A DNA stretch of 64,000 bases, taken from assembly GCA_947311845.1 (NCBI GenBank), contig CAMZMU010000081.1:1889423-1953422 (forward strand), in the 5' to 3' direction. Position 1 is the first letter of the stretch. The number at the start of each line of letters is the position of its first letter. The notes beneath the pieces are model-generated. The model was not told where the DNA came from. It did not search any database and saw only the letters and a list, made by a program, of their open reading frames with translations. Source of the DNA: Poa pratensis (lineage: Eukaryota; Streptophyta; Magnoliopsida; Poales; Poaceae). Positions 56,067 to 64,000 of this stretch are shown here, piece after piece. Both the position numbers and the translations under genes were made by a program.

Positions 56067-56984
56067 TGTCGTGTCTCGGGTGACGGACACCGGGAGTAGA
56101 TGGTACCCCCTTTTTAGGTTCGGCACGGGGCGCGAAGGAGGCTGGAAGACGCCTTACCCGGGAGCAAGGTTGCCAAGTTCTTCGTCGGGGGATGAGGGCA
56201 AACAACACAGAAAGACACACGGAGTTACCCAGGTTCAGGCCGCCCGGAGGCTAAAAGGCCTACTCCTGCATGTCGGGATTGAGATGTTCATCATGGTGTA
56301 GTGTACAAGGGTGTTCTGGGGTGAACCCGGCAGAGTTTCGGCCGGAGGTAGACGAAGAGCAGATCCTGCCCTGGGGAGATCACCTCTCTCTCTACCCTCC
56401 GAACCCTAGTCTAGTCTTGCCTGAGCTCTATCTTGTTCGTCCCCCTCTCCGGTGCCATGGTCCTCCTTTTATAGGCTAAGGGGATCCGACATGGGCACGC
56501 GAGGGGCGTGAGGGGTTTTGGCGGGAAAACCGCTCGGTGGTCTTTGGAGGAGACGTGGCGTCCTCTCCTCCAAGCATTCTCTGGAGGGCGGCGTGGTCGT
56601 CCGCCCTTGGAAAAGGTGGGACGGACAAAGCCTGTCCGCCCCGCCAACTACGCTCGTGGCAACGTCACCAGGGCGAGGCCTTCATCTTGGCGCCCAAGTC
56701 CAGGTTCCAGCGTGCTGGCGATCTTATCCTCTCAGCGATACAGATGGAGGACCCGAGGGCGCGCCTGACCTCCTGCCGGGCGCACGGACCCGCGGGTATC
56801 CCGCCTTGTTCTCTGGGCGAGGGGGTGACCCTGGAAGGTCGCTGTCGAACTTATCGGGTTTCGGGCAGATGGGCTAACCCATCTGCTGTACTTGACTCCT
56901 TGCCGTGTCCATCTTCTTGGTAGGCCCCAGTGGAGGACCCACTTTGGCAGCATCAGGGGAACCCCATGTTCCACTGCTGCGACA
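56067..56984 (-). repeat. 5' LTR of Gypsy element 2
   Basis: 918 bp. Same ends as the left LTR, with several small deletions relative to it. TATA (minus) at 56467-56473; ACCCAGGTTCAGG block at 56227-56239. Confidence 0.9.
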
Positions 56985-57286
56985 ACATGTAATTTAACGG
57001 TGTACAACTTTGCTCCGTTCATGGTCACTTCCTCAACGTGCGGAAAAGAGAGACATGTTTATAAAGATGTGTACACGGTTGGAGCGGGAGGTGGGGGATA
57101 TTTTTACTCATATGAATTGCAGCATAGTCTACGGATAGGCCCTCCAATGCCCTATTCCTCTATTTAGTATTGCACCTTTTTTGTTTCCCTTTGTTTCTAA
57201 AACTGTGTGCATCCTTATTATGTAGAGTCTGGGTGTAACAGTGTGATGCTAACTAGTAAAGCGTACGGGGAAAAAGTGCTGGTTTC
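56985..57286. other. LINE 3' tail remnant and spacer
   Basis: Continuation of the DNA interrupted by Gypsy 2. TGTGTGCATCCTTATTATGT and GTCTGGGTGTAA resemble the 3' untranslated end of grass LINEs. This fits the zf-RVT fragment at 42046-42333. Confidence 0.4.
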
Positions 57287-58845
57287 TGATACGTCTCAAA
57301 CGTATCTATAATTTCTGATGTTCCATGTTGATATTATACCATTTGTTACATGTTTTATATACACTTCATATCATTTTTATGCATTTTCTGGAACTAACCT
57401 ATTAACAAGATGCCACAGTGCCAGTTCCTGTTTTCTGCTATTTTTGCATTCCAAAAAAGCTAGTCTGGAAATATTCTCGGAATTGGACAAAACTTGGACA
57501 GAACCTCCTATTTTTCCAACATGAACACGGAGTCTAGAGGAGAGACGGAGGGGAGCCACGTGGCACCCACACCATGGGGCCGCACGGCCCCCCCTGCCGC
57601 GCCGTGGGGTGGTGTGGGGCCCTCGTGGCTCTGCAGCAGCCGCCCTTTCGCCTATTTATTCCTCCCGACGCGAAAATCCTAAATACCCGAGCCATTATCC
57701 ACGAAAAGTTCCAGAGACGCCGCCGCCATCAACCCTAGCTCGGGAGGGTTCAGAAGCTCTTCCCGGCACCCTGCCGGAGAGGGAATCATCACCGGTGGGC
57801 TTTACATCACCATGCCTGCCTCCGGAGTGATGCGTGAGTAGTTCATCCTTGGACTACGGGTTCATGGCAGTAGCTAGATGGTTGTCTCTCCACTTTATGC
57901 TATCATGTTTAGATCTTGTGAGCCCCTATCATGATCAAGATCATCTTATTGTAATGCTACATGTTGTGTTTGCTGGGATCCGATGAATATTGAATACTAT
58001 GTCAAGTTGATTATCAATCTATCTTATATGTTATTTATGATCTTGCATGCTTTCCGTTACTAGTAGATGCTTTGGCCAAGTATATGCTTGTAACTCCAAG
58101 AGTGAGTATTTATGCTAGATAGTGGGTTCATGCCTCCGGTAATCTGGGAGATTGTGGATGTGCTGTTGCCACTAGGGATAAAATAACCGATGCTTAGCTT
58201 AAGGGTGCGCCGTTAGGTCTAATGCATTTGTTTACATTACGCACGTTACTTAATGCGATTATCCGTTGCTTGCAACTTAATACCAACGGGGAACTCGGTA
58301 TGACAACCTGGCGGTGGATTATTAGTCATAGACGTTGTTGGATAATGGTCTATGTATTTTGTCGTAATGCCCACATGAATATCATAGTAATCATCATGTC
58401 ATATATATGCATTGTCATGCGCTCAATATTTTGTCAATTGCCCAGCTGTAATTTGTTCACCCAGCATGTTAGTTATCTTTTATGGAGAGACACCACTAGT
58501 GAACTATGGAACCCGGTCCATTCTTTTACACTGATAATACAACCAACTGCAAACATTGTTCCTTTTCATTCTCTGCAATTTACTACTGTTTTCCACACCA
58601 TACGTTTAATCCTTTGTTTTCAGCAAGCCGGTGAGATTGACAACCTCACTGTTTCGTTGGGCAAAGTAGTTTGATTGTGTTGTGTGCAGGTTCCACGTCA
58701 GCGCGCCACTGACAACCTTCAGAAGTGATTTCTTGCTCCTACTGGTTCGATTAAACCTTGGTTTCATACTGAGGGAAAACTGCTGCTACACTGCATCATA
58801 CCTTCCTCTTGGGGTCTCCCAACGAACGTGTGATCCACGCAATCA
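57287..58845 (+). repeat. 5' LTR of Gypsy element 3
   Basis: It starts TGATACGTCTCAAACGTATC and ends CCACGCAATCA. The TATA-like CTATTTATTCC is near 57651. Length is 1,559 bp if these ends are right; the partner LTR is outside the window. Confidence 0.75.
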
Positions 58846-58856
58846 AGCATATTTTC

Positions 58857-58874
58857 TGGCGCCGTTGCCGGGGA
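58857..58874 (+). promoter_or_regulatory. Primer-binding site, tRNA-Asp type
   Basis: TGGCGCCGTTGCCGGGGA, the known plant Gypsy primer site complementary to the 3' end of tRNA-Asp, 11 bases after the LTR end. Confidence 0.85.
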
Positions 58875-59180
58875 GCAAGAGGATTTCTGCAAGGGAGTTT
58901 CACGCTTCCAATCTCTTTACTTTCTAATTGTCTTGCTTAGTTTATTTTATTTAGTCTTGTTTGCTTTATTTATCAAAAACACAAAAAATAGTTACTTTTA
59001 TTTTCACGTTGTTATCTTTCTGTTTTGTTTTAATTTTGCTAAAATGTGTACCCCTGAGAACACTAAGTTGTGTGATTTCACTAGCACGACCAACAATGAT
59101 TTCATTAGTACACCTATTGCTCCACCTGCTTATAACGCAGAATTCTATGAAATTAAACCTACACTTTTAAATCTTGTTAT

Positions 59181-59985
59181 TGACGAGGTATCTTCTCGAC
59201 ATATGCCACGGGGTGGCTTATCTGAGTGGTAGCTACGGCGCGAGTGACGGCGTTCCGGCGGGATTGTGCTCGAGCACGGCAAACACGGGGATGTACCCAG
59301 GTTCAGGGCCCACGCGAGAGGTAAAACCCCTATGTCCTGCATCTAGTGTGTATATATGGTGGATATGGCGGAGTATATCGAGTTACATGGGTGCTCATTG
59401 AGCTGTACATCTTCTCTTCCTAGCTATCGGAGTTCTAGCCGGCTGCTTGAGCGCTAGCTGGTACGTGAGAGTGGAGTGTATGAGGAGCTAGCTAGCTTGG
59501 AGCGAGTGTGAGCTTCCTCGATCCCGTCCCTCTTGCTCTCTCCCTGGTGCTCCTTATATAGGTGAAGCCCAGGGGACAAGGGGGCAAGGGACAAGGGCAC
59601 AAGGGGACCAGGGCACAAGGGAACAAGCGGTGACACTCGCATAGTAGCGCACTATACTGCATAGTGTTTACTATTCACCAATAGTGTCGGGTGTCTTGTC
59701 TTGTCTGCGTGTGTCCGATGGGACGAGTGTTGACTCCGCGTAGAAGGTGCGCAGCCGGACTTGGGCCGCCAGCCGGAGTCGGGCAGTGGATGGAGGTCGG
59801 GCAGCCGGACCCAGGCCGCCAGCGGGGGCCGGGCAGCCGGACTGCTAGGTGGCGGGAAGCCGGAATCGGGAAACCGGAGGTGGCAGCCGGGCCTGCGGCC
59901 AGTCGGATGGCGGGCAGCCGGACTAGCATCTTCTGTTCTCTTGTCGAGTCGTGGACTTCGTAGCCCGGGGTTCATCCCCACGTCA
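59181..59985 (-). repeat. 3' LTR of nested element
   Basis: 805 bp. TATA on the minus strand in CCTATATAAGG (59552-59562). ACCCAGGTTCAGG block at 59295-59307. Inner short repeats of GGGGACAAGGGCACAAG near 59570-59630. Confidence 0.88.
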
Positions 59986-62159
59986 CTAGCCTCCGAACAC
60001 GTTGGAGCGATACCGCCAGCATGGCGGGGAGGGCTTCTGCGTGTTCATCAAACTCTGCGTGTATTGCCTATAACATCAAGAAAATGAGTTGAATCTGCAC
60101 AATACTAAGTAAAATACGAAGGATGCCAAACGAATATCTATATGCGAGGCTGACGCCGGCTCGCTTTTGCCCGGTTCCTTTGATCTTTTTCGTGTGCACC
60201 TCGTCCGGCGCAGGCTCTTGCCGGCTGAACTCTGCAGCCGGATCCGAAGAGATGCCGGAACGACGAGCGTGGCACAATACTTAGATCTAGAAGCTGGATT
60301 GAAGCGACCCGACGAACCAACAGGCGAAACTTATGCGATGCAGATGCCGGCTCGCCTTCGTTTTGCCGCCCATGCCCCTTCCCGTGCATGCGGCCAACCG
60401 ACCCCTGCTCTTGCCGGCTGAACTCTGCAGCTGGATCCGAAGAGAGGGCCGGCCAGGGCGCACGGTACTGAGATCTTGAGAGGCTGGACTTGGGCGAGCG
60501 ATGACAAGGTTTTTCTGTCGCGAGCCGGAGACTTTTCTTTCTTACGAGTTTTTCGCGTGTGCCCCCTAGCCGGTTTCTGCCCAACGTGTCAGCCGGGTTG
60601 CGGTCTGCAGCCGGATGCGAGAGTAGGCGTCGGGGTCGAGCACGGTACTAAGCTAGCGCAAGCGGGAATTGATAATCGGCTAGCCACAGCTGTGCAGAAA
60701 GTAAAGGAGTGGAAATGCGAGGCTTAATCATCACTTAGCTGTTTTTAGGCCGCAGTTGGGATGCGGTTCGGTCGTCGAAGCGGGGACGTTCGGGTCCGAT
60801 GGAGCCGGCGGAGGCCGGCCAGCCGGAACTCGAAGAAGGGGGGCCGCTTTCGGGCGGAGCTTTCCAGCCGGCGTGGACCCAGCCGGCCAGACAGCCAAAC
60901 GCGTAGCAGCCAGATCGGGAGCCAGCCGGCCAGCCAACCAAACGGGATGGAGCTAGCCGGAACGGGACGCAGCCTGGACGGGCATCCAAACGGGGGCAGC
61001 TGGATCGAGTGCACCTTTTTCTTTTCCTTTTCTACTTTTCTTTTTCTTTCTCTCTTCTCTTTTTTCTTTTCTTTTCTCTCTCTTTTCTTTTCTTTCTTTC
61101 TTCTCTTCTTTCTTTCTCTTCACGGGAACCAGCTCGATGGAGGGCGCCGGGGCCGGCCACGGCCAGCCGGGCGCGCGGCTCGACGGGAGGAGGCCGGCTG
61201 GGGCCGCGGAGCCGGCGGGCGCGCAGCCGCGCGGGCGGACGCACCTACGGCGGAGGGCCGGAGCCGGCCCAGCTCGGGAGCCGGCGAGGGCGCTGGGCGC
61301 CGACGAGCGGAGGAGCCGGAGCCAGCCTGCCTGCGGACGTGGGTGGAGGACGGGCCTACCGGGCATGGAATCCTGGGCCGAGGCGGAGACGGCGAGGCGA
61401 GGGACTCATGCGGGTGAAGTTGAGGCGAGGTCGGGGCGGCGCAGGCGGAGGCGACGCGGACGGAGGAGGCCGGGGCCAGGCGTAGCCGGGAGGCGGACGA
61501 TGGAGGTCGGGGCGCTGGACGGACGGGGCGAGGACGGGGCGGAGCCGGGGCCGGCCGGGCCCGTCCGACGCGGAGCTTGTCGGGCGCGGCCGAGGCGGAG
61601 AAGACGCAGGGGAGCTCGGGTGTCGATGGGTGGAGGAGAGGCGGCCGTTGGCGTCGACGGACGCGGAGCTCGGGCTCGGCCGAGCCTCCGGGTCTGGGCG
61701 CGGACGGCCGCGAGGAGGAGCTCGGGTGGCCGGGCGCGGACGGACGCCTGGAGACGGGGATGGTTCAGCTGCGGCCGGGACGGCGCTGGCACAGCGGAAA
61801 CGAGCGGGCGCATGGGCCTGTGGAGGCGAAGGAGAAGCCGTGGAGGCCGGCATTGAGGAGCTCGGGTGGCCGGGCGCGGACGGACGCCTAGCCTCCGGGC
61901 TTCTCCGCAGGGCGCCGGCAGGGCGGAGCAGCTCTGGCGCCGCAGGGACGAGGCCGCACGGACGCACGGGTGCAGCCAGGCGAAGGAGTTTGGCGCCGCT
62001 GCAGCTTGGACGAGGGCGATGGCGACGAGGGCGGGAGACCGGCGACGCCGAGCCTCCGGGAGACGACGCCGAGCCTCCTGGCTTCTCCGGCGATGGCGAA
62101 ACGGCGATGACGACGACGAGGAGTGGTCCCGCCGGAACGGAACTCCGGTCACCGCTTAG
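59986..62159. other. GC-rich interior of nested element, no coding support
   Basis: CTCTTGCCGGCTGAACTCTG with CAG and GGATCCGAAGAGA repeats occur near 60213 and 60406, with a degraded third copy near 60590 (unit about 190 bp). A CT-rich tract spans 61015-61130. GAGCTCGGGTGGCCGGGCGC plus GGACGGACGCCT occurs twice (about 61719 and 61858). Long open frames on both strands reflect about 70-75% G+C and lack conserved motifs. Confidence 0.6.
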
Positions 62160-62177
62160 CCCCACGGTGGGCGCCAA
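62160..62177 (-). promoter_or_regulatory. Primer-binding site of nested element
   Basis: The minus strand reads TGGCGCCCACCGTGGGGC, next to the right LTR. It fixes the element's orientation as minus. The tRNA is not assigned. Confidence 0.7.
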
Positions 62178-62178
62178 A

Positions 62179-62965
62179 TGACGAGGTATCTTCTCGACAT
62201 ATGCCACGGGGTGGCTTATCTGAGTGGTAGCTACGGCGCGAGTGACGGCGTTCCGGCGGGATTGTGCTCGAGCACGGCAAACACGGGGATGTACCCAGGT
62301 TCAGGGCCCTCGCGAGAGGTAAAACCCCTACGTCCTGCATCTAGTCTGTATATATGGGGGATATGGCGGAGTATATCGAGTTACATGGGTGCTCCTTGAG
62401 CTGTACATCTTCTCTTCCTAGCTATCGGAGTTCTAGCCGGCTGCTTGAGCGCTAGCCGGTACGTGAGAGTGGAGTGTATGAGCAGCTAGCTAGCTTGGAG
62501 CGAGTGTGAGCTTCCTGGATCCCGTCCCTCTTGCTCTCTCCCTGGTGCTCCTTATATAGGTGAAGCCCAGGGGACATGGGGCAAGGGGACAAGGGCACAA
62601 GGGGACCAACGCACAAGGGAACAAGCGGTGACACTCGCATAGTGGCGCACTATACTGCATAGTGTTTGCTATTCACCAATAGTGCCGGGTGTCTTGTCTT
62701 GTCTGCGTGTGTCCGATGGGACGAGTGTTGACTCCGCGTAGAAGGTGCGCAGCCAGACTCGGGCCGCCAGCCGGAGTCGGGCAGTGGATGGAGGTCGGGC
62801 AGCCGGGGTCAGGCAGCCGGACTGCTGGGTGGCGGGAAGCCGGAGTCGGGAAACCGGAGGTGGCAGCCGGCCTGCGGCTAGTCGGATGGCGGGCAGCCGG
62901 ACTAGCATCTTCTGTTCTCTTGTCGAGTCGTGGACTTCGGTAGTCCAGGGTTCATCCCCACGTCA
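62179..62965 (-). repeat. 5' LTR of nested element
   Basis: 787 bp. TATA on the minus strand at 62550-62560. ACCCAGGTTCAGG block at 62293-62305. Differs from the left LTR by few substitutions and small deletions. Confidence 0.88.
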
Positions 62966-64000
62966 GTTATGAAGGAGCAATTCTCTGGTGTTAGTACTGA
63001 TGATGCTGCTGCTCACCTTAATAATTTTGTTGAACTTTGTGAGATGCAAAAGTATAAGGATGTAGATGGTGATATTATTAAACTGAAACTTTTTCCTTTC
63101 TCTTTGAGAGGACGTGCTAAAGAATGGTTGCTATCTTTGACTAGAAATAGTATTGATTCATGGACTAAATGCAAAAATGCTTTCATAGGAAAATATTATC
63201 CTCCTGCTAAGATTATATCTTTGAGAAGTAGCATTATGAATTTCAAACAATTTGATAATGAGCGTGTTGCTCAAGCTTGGGAGAGAATGAAATCATTGGT
63301 AAAGAATTGTCCCACCCATGGACTGACTGATTGAATGATCATCCAAACCTTTTATGCATGACTAAATTTTTCTTCAAGAAACCTATTGGATTCGGCCTCT
63401 GGAGGTACCTTTATGTCCATCACTTTGGGTGCTGCAACAAAGCTTATTGATGATATGATGATAAATTATTCTGAATGGCACACCGAAAGAGCTCCACAAG
63501 GTAAGATGGTAAATTCTGTTGAAGAAACCTCTTCCTTGAGTGATAAGATTGATACTATTATGTCTATGCTTACAAATGGAAAAATGCATGTTGATCCAAA
63601 TAATGTTCCTTTAGCTTCTTTGGTTGCTCAAGAAGAGCATGTTGATGTGAACTTCATTAAAAATAACAATTTCAACAATAATGCTTATAGGAATAATTTT
63701 GGTAATAACAATTATAAGACCTATCCTTTTAATAGTGGCAATGGTTATGTTAATTCTTATGGTAATTCCTACACCAATAATAAGAGTGTACCCTCTGATC
63801 TTGAAGTCATGCTTAAGGATTTTATTAGTACACAAACTGCTTTCAATAAATCTGTTGACGAAAAGTTTGGGAAAATTGATGTTCTTGCCTCTAAAGTTGA
63901 TAGTCTTGCTCTTGATGTTGATTTGTTAAAAATTAAAACTATGCCTCATGATGTTAAAGAGAGCAAAACTCTCAATGCTATACAAGTTAAAATTGATAAT

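Larger units (their letters stand above)
42334..56984 (-). mobile_element. Gypsy LTR retrotransposon 2 (Tat-like, non-autonomous), with nested LINE
   Basis: LTRs lie at 42334-43285 and 56067-56984, with the 5 bp TSD ACATG (42329-42333 and 56985-56989). The minus strand carries gag next to the right LTR; the antisense ORF is read on the plus strand near the left LTR. LTR ends, gag, repeats and antisense ORF are all related to element 1 but clearly diverged. Without the LINE the element is about 7.3 kb. No pol genes. Confidence 0.9.
59181..62965 (-). mobile_element. Small non-autonomous LTR retrotransposon nested in gag
   Basis: LTRs at 59181-59985 and 62179-62965 begin TGACGAGGTATC and end CCCCACGTCA. 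The TSD is GTTAT (59176-59180 and 62966-62970). A primer-binding site for minus-strand orientation lies beside the right LTR (TGGCGCCCACCGTGGGGC). The 2.2 kb interior is GC-rich and has no gag, protease, RT or integrase, so it depends on another element. LTRs are nearly identical, suggesting recent insertion. Confidence 0.9.
57287..64000 (+). mobile_element. Gypsy LTR retrotransposon 3 (Athila-like), 5' part
   Basis: It has a 5' LTR, a tRNA-Asp-type PBS and a gag start. The element runs off the right edge. A 1.56 kb LTR, the TGGCGCCGTTGCCGGGGA site and an Asn-rich gag tail fit the Athila group common in Triticeae. No pol is seen in the window, so the lineage is inference. TSD not testable. 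Confidence 0.8.
59044..64000 (+). pseudogene. gag: Gag of Gypsy element 3, split by a nested element and two stops
   Basis: It starts MCTPENTKLCDFTSTTNNDF at 59044 and runs to 59180, where the GTTAT insertion interrupts codon Met. The frame resumes at 62971 with KEQFSGVSTDDAAAHLNNF. The capsid region typical of retrotrans_gag follows (LFPFSLRGRAKEWLLSL, SWTKCKNAFIGKYYP). In-frame TGA codons at 63332-63334 and 63359-63361 stop it. The same frame is then open to the window edge through YSEWHTERAPQG, an Asn-rich stretch near 63660-63790 and a polar C-terminal segment. The product would form the element's particle. Insertion plus stops make it inactive. Confidence 0.82.

Noticed and set aside
60735..62207. 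Long overlapping GC-rich ORFs on both strands (up to 283 codons)
   Set aside because: Very high G+C removes stop codons. No domain, and the longest ORF crosses into the LTR at 62179.
57287..64000. Endogenous retrovirus with an envelope gene
   Set aside because: Only the LTR, PBS and gag are in the window. No env-like frame is visible, so nothing supports a viral call.

Overview
The window looks like intergenic DNA from a large grass genome, most likely Triticeae (wheat, Aegilops or barley type). Transposable elements are nested inside one another, GT-AG introns occur in the element genes, and LTR retrotransposons, CACTA and Mutator-like DNA transposons, MITEs, LINEs and a tRNA-derived SINE are all present. 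I see no intact host gene, no rRNA, no functional tRNA and no bacterial-type operon. The organism call is inference from element type and layout. Element families are placed only to superfamily or lineage, because no database could be searched.

Layout, left to right. 1-3833: 3' part of a CACTA transposon with a broken multi-exon ORF2-type gene, subterminal repeats and the terminal TAGTG. About 4049-5070 and 6455-9375: two non-autonomous Mutator-like elements with long degenerate inverted repeats and AT-rich repeat interiors; the second holds an array built on a ~105 bp unit. 10092-16837: a complete Tat-like Gypsy element (+ strand, TSD ATAAT) with gag and a large antisense ORF but no pol, sitting inside an older MITE. 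17236-17610: a SINE with a 16 bp TSD. 20022-27610: a Copia tandem with three LTRs sharing one TSD pair (CCTAT), the first copy truncated and carrying a solo LTR. 28.2-37.9 kb: an unclassified mosaic of diverged duplicated modules with a dispersed GCCGACTCC/GGAGYCGGC palindrome and a B3-like gene remnant. 37928-39342: a 1.4 kb non-LTR retroposon. 39.4-42.3 kb: MITEs and a LINE fragment. 42334-56984: a second Tat-like element (- strand, TSD ACATG), related to the first, itself split by a 7.3 kb LINE (47434-54753, TSD of 16 bp). 57287-64000: 5' LTR, tRNA-Asp-type PBS and gag of an Athila-like Gypsy element, with gag split by a small non-autonomous LTR element (59181-62965, TSD GTTAT).

The genes are all transposon genes and mostly broken. 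Exact TSDs prove the insertion order at several sites: MITE then Gypsy 1; LINE fragment then Gypsy 2 then LINE; Athila-like element then the GTTAT element; Copia then solo LTR. The most unusual items are the three-LTR Copia, the spliced antisense ORF kept in two pol-less Gypsy relatives, a block shared by LTRs of four otherwise different elements, and the unclassified 28-38 kb mosaic.
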